From Phytohalomonas tamaricis (GTDB lineage Bacteria; Pseudomonadota; Gammaproteobacteria; Pseudomonadales; Halomonadaceae), in assembly GCF_003012345.1 (NCBI RefSeq), contig NZ_PVRV01000021.1:1-64000 (forward strand): a stretch of 64,000 nt of DNA, in the 5' to 3' direction. How positions within the stretch are numbered: the stretch's first letter is position 1; the number at the start of each line of letters is the position of its first letter. A program made the translations under genes and the position numbers. The notes beneath the pieces are model-generated. The model had not been told where the DNA came from and ran no database searches. It saw only the letters and a list, made by a program, of their open reading frames with translations. Positions 16,370 through 25,028 of this stretch are shown in pieces.

Positions 16370-16500
16370 ATGCTGATACTTGATGCGCTCAATTAGAGAT
16401 ACGCTGCCAAGCGTATCAGTGCAAGATACTCGGAGAAGTCGAGAGCGAACATGCGGAACAGTTGCTCGAAACAGAAATAAAACTCATCTAAATGTTACTT
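16370..16500 (+). pseudogene. Possible nitroreductase-family relic with early amber codon
   Basis: ATG at 16370 has an excellent ribosome site (GGAGG at 16356-16360) and begins MLILDALN-stop-RYAAKRIS. The N-terminus of nitroreductase-family oxidoreductases commonly reads LxxALNWRYAxKxF, so the TAG at 16394 probably replaces Trp (TGG). Homology is lost shortly after. MarR regulators often sit divergent to nitroreductases. The similarity is short, so the identification is tentative. Confidence 0.4.
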
Positions 16501-16756
16501 ATCGCAGACCTCAATGAGATAGCTCGTCAGGTAGGCGCGAATGCGATGACAGCTGGCACTGACGGGGGAAAAGCATTGAATGACGAGAGAATTATGTCTT
16601 TCAGAAGAGGATCCTCGCGGCCGAGACCAGCCTGAAGAGAGAATAACTATGATGAGGTGTGTTTATGATACGAGCTCGATACTTTCTTCACTTGCTTAGG
16701 AAAGAAATGACGGCTTCCGGCCAGAAGCGGTCTTTCAGCGTATTCTGCTATAAGTC

Positions 16757-16802
16757 CGCGCAATAGGCGCGAGCTTGCAAGCATCCTATTGCCGCGTTTT
16801 TT
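16757..16802 (+). terminator. Terminator for plus-strand transcription
   Basis: CGCGCAATAGG and CCTATTGCCGCG form a long stem with a 17-base loop, followed by TTTTTT. It would stop transcription coming from the dead gene at 16370 and meets the end of the minus-strand nuclease gene. Confidence 0.8.
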
Positions 16803-16808
16803 ATAAAT

Positions 16809-17873
16809 TTATTCATAGAAAGATCTGAATTTATCAAAACCAACCCTTATTCCTCGTTCTTTTAGCGAACCAATACGCTCCATAAATAATTTTTCTAATA
16901 AGGGCAGTTTCTCATCTATTACAGATAAATGTACTTTACGGTGACAGTTTGGGCACAACGAAACAATATTTTCTGGCACGTCTATGCTATAGATAAATTC
17001 TTCTTGAAACTCCATGGGAATCAGATGGTGAGCCTCCATAAATTGCTGACCAGATACGTTTGCCATAAAAGTTTGATGCGTTTCGTCTGCTTCACACTTA
17101 TAACCTGCTTTATCTAGCGCCGCCTTGGAAATACCAACACTTCTGGGCCAAGAGTTAGTAGATCCCTTTAACTTTTGTGATCTTAATTTAGCTGGTCCGG
17201 ACTCTATTTCCTTGGGTTCTGACTTTTGAACAGCACTTTGATACAAGTCCTCGGAAATTAAGGACTTTATGTTTAGTATGTCGATACCTACGCTGCCTTT
17301 AAGCTCCGAATATGCAGCCAACAATGCTCTAAATGTTTGAAAAAGTTCATCTTCATCGAGTCGCTTTGAAAGAGAAAAATATTTGCTTGCGATATTTCCG
17401 AGCTCGTAGCCTTTACCAAGTGGTCGAGTGGCCCCAAGGTCTAGGGTATCTTTATTGAAATCGGCAATAGTGCGAAGTGAATTTTGAGCAATTTGCGCAT
17501 TTTCTTTTATTATTCTTTTACCTTTCTTGACTCCGTACTCGTTCTCATACTGGGTCCATCCTTGATTGAGGGATACAAAAAATCCTGTCATATCAGTCTT
17601 AAATAAAAGTACTATGTAATAACCAAACTGTGCTGAAATCGTTATATCTTTGTCAAAAAAACATATCCACGGTATTTCGGTAATATTTCCTTTGCCAATG
17701 GAGCCAATAACTTTGAATGAATATGGGAGGCTCAAAAACTCGACAAACTCATTAGGAATAATATTGACAATTTTTGACCATGATGGAACAGTTTTTTTAG
17801 CTTTTATGTACGTAGATTTTTCAGATAAATAATTGTATGAAAAGTCTTCTATTAGCCTTGATAAATTTGGCAT
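16809..17873 (-). CDS. DUF3578 (MrcB-N)-HNH endonuclease, putative modification-dependent restriction enzyme
   Basis: A 354-residue protein. The N-terminal ~170 residues resemble DUF3578/MrcB_N, the domain that precedes McrB-like GTPases and HNH nucleases in type IV-like restriction systems: a SWSKIVNIIPNEF segment, then GKGNITEIPWICFFDKDIT, then YYIVLLFKTDMTGFFVSLNQGW. The C-terminal HNH module (about 260-330) has Cys in YKCEADETH, the catalytic AHHLIPM, and ENIVSLCPNCHRKVH. The gene stands alone, is more AT-rich than its neighbours and has different codon usage, signs of horizontal acquisition. It probably cleaves modified or foreign DNA; no methyltransferase is nearby. Solitary enzymes of this build are presumed defence genes, so the role is inference. 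Confidence 0.8.
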   Translation of the reverse strand: MPNLSRLIEDFSYNYLSEKSTYIKAKKTVPSWSKIVNIIPNEFVEFLSLPYSFKVIGSIGKGNITEIPWICFFDKDITISAQFGYYIVLLFKTDMTGFFVSLNQGWTQYENEYGVKKGKRIIKENAQIAQNSLRTIADFNKDTLDLGATRPLGKGYELGNIASKYFSLSKRLDEDELFQTFRALLAAYSELKGSVGIDILNIKSLISEDLYQSAVQKSEPKEIESGPAKLRSQKLKGSTNSWPRSVGISKAALDKAGYKCEADETHQTFMANVSGQQFMEAHHLIPMEFQEEFIYSIDVPENIVSLCPNCHRKVHLSVIDEKLPLLEKLFMERIGSLKERGIRVGFDKFRSFYE

Positions 17874-18195
17874 ATGCTAGAAATATCCCTTAAATTTATA
17901 ACAGTAATTAGGCTTTCCGCTCGTTTATTGTCTTGAACGCGCCGACGTTTATTCGGGCTGTACAGCGTGTCATTCGCAGTCTATCTCGCTGAAATTTGTA
18001 AAAATTAAGTATGAATAGTCATTATAGAACCAATCATCGTGCATGCTGCATAACCCCAATGAACGTGCTCGCTGCCTTTTCCACTATGTCTCCTTTGGGT
18101 CGATTGTCGCTATTTGAAACTATACGTCTCCCACTTAGCCGATAGAGTTCTCCTTGAAGAAAAAGAAGCTCCACCGGCATCAGTCAATAACTGAA
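17874..18195. other. Gene-free stretch
   Basis: AT-rich on the nuclease side, then mixed. No gene or clear signal seen. Confidence 0.5.
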
Positions 18196-18966
18196 TTACC
18201 CCTTTGCCTCTTCAAAACGCGCCGGGTCCACCACCGGTAGCATCTCTAGCCCCGGGCGGGCGAAGAAGAAGCCTTGCTGGCGCGAGATGCCTTGATACAG
18301 TAGCCAGCGTGCTTCCTCGACCTGCTCTATGCCTTCGGCGACCAGCTGAATATCGAGCTCAGTGGCGATGTTCACCACAGCGCGCACGAGCGTCTGGCGG
18401 CGTGGGTCGAGGTGGATACCTTGGATCAACTGACGGTCGAGCTTCAATGTGTCCGGCGTCAGCTCGGTCAGCAGGTCAAGGTTGGCATACCCGGCGCCGA
18501 AGTCATCCAGTGCGGTGGAGAATCCCATACCGTGATAGCTGTCGACGATGTTGCGCAGGTGACTGCGGTCGCTGACAGCCTAGCTTTCGGTAATCTCGAA
18601 GTTGATTCGCGAAACAGGCCAGCCCAGGCGCTGCGAGGTGGCCAGTGTGGCCTGAATACAGGCGGTGGGTTCGTAGACAGCATTGGGCAGAAAGTTAATC
18701 GATAGCGTTTGCTGCATGTCGAGTGCGCTTGCCAGTTCGATCGCTTTGACGCGGCAGGCCTGGTCGAAGCGGTAAAGCAGCTTGTCGTCTACCTGGCTGA
18801 GGATGCTGTAGGCCGACTGCCCTTCGGGCCCGCGCACCAGAGCCTCGTAGGCGACGACCGTGGCCTGCTTGACATCGACGATCGGTTGAAAGGCCATAGT
18901 GAATTCGAACGGCAGCTCGCCTTCGCAACGGCCACAGTGGTCGTTCACTCTTGCGCAATGTGTCAT
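18196..18966 (-). pseudogene. EAL-domain phosphodiesterase gene with one amber codon
   Basis: The minus strand reads as one 257-codon frame encoding a complete stand-alone EAL domain except for a TAG at 18580-18582. Before the stop: AYEALVRGPEG (EAL motif), LSINFLPNA and INFEITES. After it: ALDDFGAGYANLDLL (DDFGxGY), TLKLDRQLI (catalytic Lys) and AEGIEQ, QGFFFARP. The stop falls directly after ITES, where homologues continue with Glu (ITESEAV), consistent with a single GAG-to-TAG change. A suppressor tRNA or a sequencing error could restore a c-di-GMP phosphodiesterase; the truncated product would lack the metal-binding Asp pair. Confidence 0.88.
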
Positions 18967-19476
18967 GTCGTGTGCTTCTCTTATCTTCTCTATTGGGAAG
19001 CCCCTGTTTGATGGAGGCGTTATTGCACTCCTATCGGCCGATACGCAGCACGACTGAAATACGTTGACGCTCCTCTCTGTCCTTCCTATTTGCTCTCTCT
19101 TCTTTGGCTTGATGCGGTATCTAGATACACGCTCGGATGCTCATGGCAAGCCTATAGTTACCTCCAAATAATTCTGCATATTTGGTCTTGCTAACCATGA
19201 ATAAATAGTTACGCCATCGAAGCCTTTATTTAACGGATATTTAGCTGAATCAAAGATATATCTCTTTAGAGGTAGCTAGCCTCCGTGTCCCGCCATCGTC
19301 CGGCAAAAATTGATCTGCATCAAAAAAGGCGCAGACAAAAAGGTCACAGTACGCCTAGACGTAACGCTTCATCAGCTCGAAAGGGTAAGTACGCCTCGAA
19401 CCGGGACGCACTGCGCAGACTCTTGCCGTATTGCATGCCGCTGGTTGAAGACAATGATTCGTAAGGAGATGGTGAT
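18967..19476. other. Leader region of narH, no narG
   Basis: No reading frame resembling NarG occurs here, although narG normally abuts narH. The stretch holds the perfect FNR box at 19310-19323. Nothing else was identified. Confidence 0.75.
19310..19323. promoter_or_regulatory. Perfect FNR/ANR box
   Basis: TTGATCTGCATCAA matches TTGAT-N4-ATCAA with no mismatch. It is centred about 160 bp upstream of the narH ATG. In intact nar operons such a box sits near -41.5 of the narG or narK promoter. A class II promoter here would start at about 19358, but the -10 is not obvious. Confidence 0.9.
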
Positions 19477-21033
19477 ATGAAAATCCGCTCGCAAGTAGGC
19501 ATGGTCCTCAATCTCGACAAGTGTATCGGCTGTCATACCTGTTCAGTGACCTGCAAGAACGTGTGGACCAGTCGCGAAGGGATGGAATACGCCTGGTTCA
19601 ATAACGTCGAAACCAAACCGGGCATTGGTTATCCCAAACAGTGGGAGAACCAGGACAAGTGGAAGGGCGGCTGGCTGCGCCGTAAGGATGGCAAGATCGA
19701 ACCCCGAATCGGTGGGCGCTATCGCGTACTGGCCAAACTTTTCGCTAGCCCTGATTTGCCGGAAATCGACGATTACTATGAGCCGTTCGATTTCGACTAT
19801 CAGCATCTGCACAAGGCGGGGCAGGGCAAGCATCAGCCGGTGGCACGGCCGCGTTCACTGATTACCGGTCAGCGCATGAACAAGATCGAATGGGGGCCGA
19901 ACTGGGAAGAAATTTTGGGTACCGAGTTCGCCAAGCGACGCAAGGATAAGAATTTCGACCAGATCCAGGCCGATATTTACGGTCAATTTGAAAACACTTT
20001 CATGATGTATTTGCCGCGCCTGTGCGAGCACTGTCTCAATCCGGCCTGTGTGGCGTCTTGCCCGAGTGGGGCGATCTACAAGCGTGAAGAAGATGGCATT
20101 GTGTTGATCGATCAGGACAAGTGCCGCGGTTGGCGGATGTGCGTATCTGGCTGCCCGTACAAGAAGATTTACTATAACTGGAAGAGCGGTAAATCCGAAA
20201 AGTGCATCTTCTGCTATCCACGCATCGAATCCGGCATGCCAACGGTATGTTCCGAAACATGTGTCGGTCGCATTCGCTCGCTGGGCGTACTGCTTTACGA
20301 TGCTGACCGCATTCTTGATGTCGCCTCCTCAGCTGATGAGCGCGATCTGTATCAGCGCCAATGCGAGATTTTTCTCGACCCTCATGATCTGGAAGTGATT
20401 GCCCAAGCGAAGCGTGACGGCATCCCTGAAAACGTTATCGTCGCTGCCCAAGCCTCACCGGTTTACAAAATGGCAATTGATTGGCAATTGGCCCTGCCGC
20501 TGCATCCCGAATACCGCACCCTGCCGATGGTGTGGTATGTGCCGCCGTTGTCCCCGATCCAGTCTGCCGCAGAAGCCGGGCACGTCGAAAGCGACGGTGT
20601 GCTGCCCAAGATTGAGTCACTACGCATCCCGGTGAAATACCTTGCCAATTTGCTGACCGCTGGTGATGAAGCTCCCGTGATCCGTGCACTCAAGCGTTTA
20701 ATGGCCATGCGTGTCTATAAGCGTGCCCAGCAGGTTGAAGGGCGAGAGGCGACTGAAATCCTTGAGGCGGTTGGCCTGAGGGCGGCACAGATTGAAGAGA
20801 TGTATCGCTATCTGGCGTTAGCCAATTTCGAAGACCGTTTCGTCATTCCTACCAGTCATCGCGAACAGGCTCGCGAAGCTTTTCCTGAACGCGGCGGTTG
20901 CGGCTTCTCATTCGGCAGTGGCTGCAATGGTGGCGATAACCCGGCTAGCCTGTTCGGCGGGCGCAAGCAGACCACGACCTTGGTCAAGCCAGTCGTTTCG
21001 CACTATGAACCTGAGGAAGAGCAAAATGCGTAG
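19477..21033 (+). CDS. narH: Respiratory nitrate reductase beta subunit (Fe-S)
   Basis: A 518-residue iron-sulfur subunit that passes electrons from NarI haems to the molybdenum subunit NarG at the inner face of the cytoplasmic membrane. All four cysteine clusters are intact: CIGCHTCSVTCKNVW near the N-terminus, CEHCLNPACVASCPSG, CRGWRMCVSGCP (with the Trp replacing a Cys that makes a [3Fe-4S] cluster), and CIFC...TVCSETCVGRIR. Length is normal. GTAAGGAGATGGTG precedes the ATG. It overlaps narJ by eight bases. Its partner narG is missing from the operon and only a C-terminal fragment survives 6 kb to the left, so the protein is probably orphaned unless another narG exists elsewhere. Confidence 0.96.
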   Translation: MKIRSQVGMVLNLDKCIGCHTCSVTCKNVWTSREGMEYAWFNNVETKPGIGYPKQWENQDKWKGGWLRRKDGKIEPRIGGRYRVLAKLFASPDLPEIDDYYEPFDFDYQHLHKAGQGKHQPVARPRSLITGQRMNKIEWGPNWEEILGTEFAKRRKDKNFDQIQADIYGQFENTFMMYLPRLCEHCLNPACVASCPSGAIYKREEDGIVLIDQDKCRGWRMCVSGCPYKKIYYNWKSGKSEKCIFCYPRIESGMPTVCSETCVGRIRSLGVLLYDADRILDVASSADERDLYQRQCEIFLDPHDLEVIAQAKRDGIPENVIVAAQASPVYKMAIDWQLALPLHPEYRTLPMVWYVPPLSPIQSAAEAGHVESDGVLPKIESLRIPVKYLANLLTAGDEAPVIRALKRLMAMRVYKRAQQVEGREATEILEAVGLRAAQIEEMYRYLALANFEDRFVIPTSHREQAREAFPERGGCGFSFGSGCNGGDNPASLFGGRKQTTTLVKPVVSHYEPEEEQNA

Positions 21034-21765
21034 TCTTATTGTGCTGGCCCGCCTGCTCGATTATCCAACGCGTGAGCTGCAGCAAGCGGCGGCGGAAATG
21101 CTCGAGGTAATCGACGCTGAGCAGCATCTCTCCCGCGAGCGTCGCTTCGAACTTAAGGCGTGATCGCCAAGATCGCTAATAGCAATCTCCTGGATCTGCA
21201 AGCTGATTATGTCGCGCTGTTCGATAAGGGCAGGGCAACGTCGTTATTGCTGTTTGAGCATGTTCATGGTGAATCACGTGATCGTGGTCAGGCGATGGTC
21301 GACCTGCTTGCCCATTATCGCGATGCGGGCTTCGAACTTGATGCCCGCGAGTTGCCTGATCATTTACCGCTGTTCCTTGAATTTTTATCTACGCGTGACG
21401 AGAGCGAGATTGCTCATCAGTTAGGTGAAGTTGCCCATATTCTGGCACGCCTAACGGCGAGGCTGGCCGAGCGAGAGGCTGATCATGCCCTGGCGATATT
21501 ATCTCTACTGGCAATGATCGGAAGAGAAGACGCCGTTGATGAGAACTTCGAGAAAGTGCGTGAGGAAGCACGTGACGATACGCCAGCAGCCTTGGACGCG
21601 GTATGGGAAGAGGAGGCGGTGCGTTTCTCGGCTCAGTCTGATCAGGATTGTTCGTTGCAATCAGCGGCAGGGCGGCGGCGCGCTCAGCTTAAACGCGATT
21701 TTCAGGCTGATGTACCGCTACGTATCGTTGAGCCGGCTTCATCTACGTCTAACACAAGCCGGTGA
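21026..21765 (+). pseudogene. narJ: Nitrate reductase chaperone narJ, split by a frameshift
   Basis: NarJ is the dedicated chaperone that inserts the molybdenum cofactor into NarG. The first frame (ATG 21026, overlapping the narH end) gives MRSLIVLARLLDYPTRELQQAA and stops at a TGA at 21161-21163. The second frame resumes at once (from GTG 21160) with LLDLQADYVALFDKGRATSLLLFEHVHG, SRDRGQAMVDLLAHY and EARDDTPAALDAVWEEE. The two halves align end to end with a one-base deletion. The stop and restart overlap as GTGA, so re-initiation is conceivable, but loss of narG suggests a decaying gene. Confidence 0.9.
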
Positions 21766-21789
21766 AGCTGTCACTCCAAGGAGGTTTTC

Positions 21790-22470
21790 ATGAATTATCT
21801 CAATACGCTGCTGTTTGGGCTCTACCCTTATTTGGCTGGTACCATCTTTCTGGTGGGTAGCCTGCTGCGTTTCGATCATGGACAGTACACATGGAAGACC
21901 GGCTCCAGTCAGATGTTGACCAAAAAGCGCATGCGCCTGGGCAGTAATCTGTTTCACATCGGTATCATCGTCATCTTCTTTGGACAACTGGTCGGCTTGC
22001 TTACACCCCACTGGGCCTATGAGTTTTTTATTACGCCAGGTAATAAGCAGATTCTCGCCATTTTGGTAGGAGAAATGGCGGGGGTGATGTGCCTGACGGG
22101 TGGTCTGATTCTGCTTTACCGCCGTCTTTTTGATCCTCGGGTACGCGCCACATCAAGCAAGGCTGATATCTTTATTTTGGCGCTGCTGGTCGTGCAGGTG
22201 ACGCTGGGGCTCTCAACCATTATTTCTGCCATGGACCATCTTGATGGCAGTGTGATGCTACCACTGGCCGAATGGGCGCAATCAGTGGTCTTTTTCCGCA
22301 CGGATGCTGCGTCCCACCTCAGCGAGGTAGGCGTGATATACAAACTGCATATCCTAGTGGGTCTAACGATCATCATGGTGTTCCCCTTTACTCGTTTGGT
22401 TCATGCCTGGAGTGCGCCAGTGGGCTACATCGGCCGTCGTTACCAGCTGGTACGTCGTCGTGCTTGTTGA
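21790..22470 (+). CDS. narI: Respiratory nitrate reductase gamma subunit (cytochrome b)
   Basis: A 226-residue membrane protein with five predicted helices that oxidises quinol on the periplasmic side. Haem-ligand candidates are visible in NLFHIGI, LTPHWAY, YKLHILVG and RLVHAWSAP. FFRTDAASHLSEVGVIYKLH is a family hallmark. A strong AAGGAGG ribosome site precedes the ATG. It follows narJ after 24 bases and is itself followed by a PpiC gene. The sequence appears undamaged, unlike narG and narJ. Confidence 0.95.
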   Translation: MNYLNTLLFGLYPYLAGTIFLVGSLLRFDHGQYTWKTGSSQMLTKKRMRLGSNLFHIGIIVIFFGQLVGLLTPHWAYEFFITPGNKQILAILVGEMAGVMCLTGGLILLYRRLFDPRVRATSSKADIFILALLVVQVTLGLSTIISAMDHLDGSVMLPLAEWAQSVVFFRTDAASHLSEVGVIYKLHILVGLTIIMVFPFTRLVHAWSAPVGYIGRRYQLVRRRAC

Positions 22471-22486
22471 GGATAGGAGAAATGTC

Positions 22487-23299
22487 ATGAGCCAACGTAT
22501 TGCCGTTGAAGCATTACCCGGTGGACCGGACATTGCCTTACCCCCTGTGCGAGTCGGCAACGTATCCATTACTTCTGAACAAATTGCCCAAGAGATGCAG
22601 TATCACTCAGCGCCTTCACTTGATGAAGCGCTGCGTCAGGCAGCGTTGGCACTAGTAGTACGTGAATTACTGCATCAGCGTGCTGATGAGCTAGGGCTGA
22701 CCCGAGACAAGAAAGATGAAGAGGCCCGTTTGGCGCATCTGCTTGAGCATGAATTAGAGGTGCCCGAGCCTGATGAAGCAAGCTGTCAGCGCTTTTTTGC
22801 TGCTCATTCCGAGCGCTTCAAGACGCCCACCTTAAATAAGGTCCGTCATATTCTGCTTGCCGCGGCGCCTGACGACATCGATACGCGCGACAGTCAAAAG
22901 CGTTTGGGTGAAGAATTACTGTCTATATTGTGTGAACACCCGGAGCGATTTGATGAACTGGTGCAGCGCTACTCGGCTTGCCCCTCTCGCGAAGAGGGTG
23001 GGCAACTAGGCTGGATTGCTTCAGGGCATACCGTTGAGGAGCTAGACAATGCCCTGCGTCATCTTCCTGTAGGGTTACATGATCGTCCATTAGCGTCACG
23101 CTATGGCTGGCATTTGGTATGGATTGAACGGCGTGTCGATGGGCAGATCCAGCCCTTCGATCAGGTTGTCGATCGTGTGCGCCATACACTGCGAGAGCAG
23201 AGTTCACGCCGTGCACTACGTCACTATCTGCTTGCCTTGGCAGAAAGCTACGGTGTCGAAGGTGTCGATCTCGAAGCTAGCGGAGCATTGATGCAATAG
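22487..23299 (+). CDS. Parvulin-type peptidyl-prolyl isomerase (NifM/PpiC-like)
   Basis: A 270-residue protein with an N-terminal helical SurA_N-like region and a parvulin domain at about residues 110-215. Characteristic residues are KVRHILLAA (first His), SACPSREEGGQLGWIASGHTVEELD, and SRYGWHLVWIERR (second His). It has no signal peptide, so it acts in the cytoplasm. The ATG at 22487 follows AGGAG; an upstream in-frame start is inside narI. It is the last gene of the nar operon, where such genes commonly sit, and may help fold the nitrate reductase. Confidence 0.9.
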   Translation: MSQRIAVEALPGGPDIALPPVRVGNVSITSEQIAQEMQYHSAPSLDEALRQAALALVVRELLHQRADELGLTRDKKDEEARLAHLLEHELEVPEPDEASCQRFFAAHSERFKTPTLNKVRHILLAAAPDDIDTRDSQKRLGEELLSILCEHPERFDELVQRYSACPSREEGGQLGWIASGHTVEELDNALRHLPVGLHDRPLASRYGWHLVWIERRVDGQIQPFDQVVDRVRHTLREQSSRRALRHYLLALAESYGVEGVDLEASGALMQ

Positions 23300-23477
23300 A
23301 TGTATAAACATTTGAGTACTACATAGATCCTATTGCAATCTTTTGGGAAAGCTCGCCGAATACAGTAGGGAAGCGCCGCAGGCGGCTGAGGCCTTTCCTT
23401 TGGCGCGTTAAAGTAGCCTGAGCTCGTCGCTCGCTTTTGGCCATGGTGGCAAGAAGCTAATAAGGAGATTGTCGAGC

Positions 23478-23912
23478 GTGTATGAAATTTATTTGAAGCG
23501 AGTTTACAGCAGAACGATGCTAGAAGATGGTGCCAGAGTACTAGTAGACCGATTATGGCCGCGGGGGAAGCGAAGAGAAAACCTGTCGCTGGCAGAGTGG
23601 TATCGGGATGCCTCGCCTTCCCGCACATTGCGAAATCAGTGGCACCGAAATGAAATTGACGACGCCACTTTTGCCCGCTGTTATCGAGACGAAATCTCAC
23701 ATGCCGAGGATTGTCTTGTGCCTTTGATGCGCTGGTGCCGGCAGGGTCGGCTTACGTTGTTATCGGCGTCCAGAAACCTTGAGCAATCACACTTGCCTAT
23801 CCTTCGAGAAGCCATTCTTGAGGCTCTTTATGAAGAAGATCGTCAGGCAGATGGTGAGGAGCCCAGTTCACCGCCATGCTATGCAGCGCAACTCTCGCGA
23901 GACTGCAAGTAG
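23478..23912 (+). CDS. DUF488 family protein
   Basis: A 144-residue protein of the DUF488 family: LKRVYSRTMLEDGARVLVDRLWPRGKRRENL is the classic N-terminal block, then WYRDASPSRTLRNQWH and LTLLSASRNLEQSHLPIL. The function of the family is unknown. GTG at 23478 is preferred because AAGGAG lies ten bases upstream; the TTG at 23469 would be too close. It is a single gene followed 26 bp later by the third parS-like palindrome. Confidence 0.85.
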   Translation: MYEIYLKRVYSRTMLEDGARVLVDRLWPRGKRRENLSLAEWYRDASPSRTLRNQWHRNEIDDATFARCYRDEISHAEDCLVPLMRWCRQGRLTLLSASRNLEQSHLPILREAILEALYEEDRQADGEEPSSPPCYAAQLSRDCK

Positions 23913-23937
23913 CAAGGGTGATTGATACGGCACGCAA

Positions 23938-23957
23938 AAATTTCACATGTGAAATTT
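23938..23957. promoter_or_regulatory. Candidate parS site 3 (20-bp perfect palindrome)
   Basis: A perfect 20-bp palindrome with core TTTCACATGTGAAA, identical to the central 20 bp of the two sites that flank parAB, more than 20 kb away. It is intergenic between two convergent genes. Chance recurrence of a 20-bp perfect palindrome is very unlikely, so it is probably another ParB-binding site. Confidence 0.75.
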
Positions 23958-23962
23958 GCAGA

Positions 23963-24223
23963 TTAATAGCGATCTTTTATTAGGCCATTTTGCCTTATCA
24001 CATTTTTAATTAGAACAGGATTATGGCAAGCGCCAGCTATGGTGTACCTAGCCATAGTCTGTGATATGTCCTGGCGTAGCATATCCCGTAAATATTCCTC
24101 ATAGACGACAATAAACGCTTCACAGTACTGGCAGTGAAGCCTATCTGTGAATTCGGGATAACCTTTCCACGCGGTGAGCTTATGACATATGGGACATTTT
24201 ACTTGCCTAGACAGGTTGAACAT
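23963..24223 (-). CDS. Small zinc-ribbon protein, unknown function
   Basis: An 86-residue protein with CPICHKLTAWKGYPEFTDRLHCQYC near the N-terminus, two CxxC knuckles that would bind one zinc ion. The rest (YEEYLRDMLRQDISQTMARYT) is helical. Start ATG at 24223 is supported by GGAGG seven bases upstream. No family recognised. It ends six bases from the parS-like palindrome. Confidence 0.65.
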   Translation of the reverse strand: MFNLSRQVKCPICHKLTAWKGYPEFTDRLHCQYCEAFIVVYEEYLRDMLRQDISQTMARYTIAGACHNPVLIKNVIRQNGLIKDRY

Positions 24224-24751
24224 GAGGATTCCTCCATACTGGCATGAAGCCACACTATGGCGCTAAAGTATGGCAATTTAATTAATTTATATTTATTAGT
24301 AATATTTTTTAGAGATATTTTAATAGTCCACGCTAAATATCATTCGCACATTAAGCTAATTCCTAATTCTTACCATCGTTACAGTCACGTCATCATGCAA
24401 ACTGAGGTTAACATCCACTGCACCTGTTCAATTGGTGGATGTACAGTTACTAAGCAGCATGGGGCAAGATTTTCTTTTCAAGATTCATTGAAATGCGAGC
24501 GTCGTGGGGCGTCAGTACGGGGAGCAATCAAGTTATGTTGTGGGTGTCTAGTATACTTTGGATGGGTTAAATCGCAGGATAAAAGATAATTTTAGGCTAA
24601 GGCTTGAGATTAAAGTTACCGTATGATAATTAAGTTTTACTTGAGGTAATAGAAACATTGGGCTGTCTGGATTATATTCCCTTTGTGTGACCCTCATAAT
24701 CAAGCAATACCTGCAATTGCATAATGCGCTTGGCGCGTAAGGATACAGAAG
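24224..24751. other. Leader region of cold-shock gene
   Basis: AT-rich with no supported gene; an open frame at 24257-24589 has no ribosome site or family resemblance. The 3' part is presumably the long 5' untranslated leader typical of cold-shock genes. Confidence 0.45.
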
Positions 24752-24955
24752 ATGGCAACTGGTACAGTTAAGTGGTTCAACGATGCTAAAGGCTTTGGCT
24801 TCATTTCTCCCTCTGATGGTGGTGATGATCTGTTTGCCCATTTCTCCGAAATTAAAGCTGAAGGCTTCAAGTCTCTGCAGGAAGGTCAAACAGTTTCATT
24901 TGACGTTACTCAGGGTAAGAAAGGCCTTCAGGCTTCCAACATCAAACCTATGTAA
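24752..24955 (+). CDS. CspA-family cold-shock protein
   Basis: A 67-residue single-domain OB-fold RNA chaperone. RNP1 is KGFGFISP and RNP2 is DLFAHFSEI, with the usual VKWFNDAKG opening and a C-terminal [10 protein letters not shown]. It would bind single-stranded RNA and DNA and melt mRNA structure. Length is standard. A perfect terminator lies 45 bp downstream, so it is monocistronic. Confidence 0.97.
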   Translation: MATGTVKWFNDAKGFGFISPSDGGDDLFAHFSEIKAEGFKSLQEGQTVSFDVTQGKKGLQASNIKPM

Positions 24956-24999
24956 TAAATACTCGACCTGATGGCCTTCAAGCCATGAGGCTCCGAGCG

Positions 25000-25028
25000 C
25001 CAAGGCCCGCTTATGCGGGCCTTGGTTT
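25000..25028 (+). terminator. Terminator of cold-shock gene
   Basis: CCAAGGCCCGC and GCGGGCCTTGG form a perfect 11-bp stem around a TTAT loop, followed by TTT. Confidence 0.9.

Noticed and set aside
24257-24589. 110-codon frame upstream of the cold-shock gene
   Set aside because: No ribosome site or recognisable domain, and it lies in the probable leader of the cold-shock gene.
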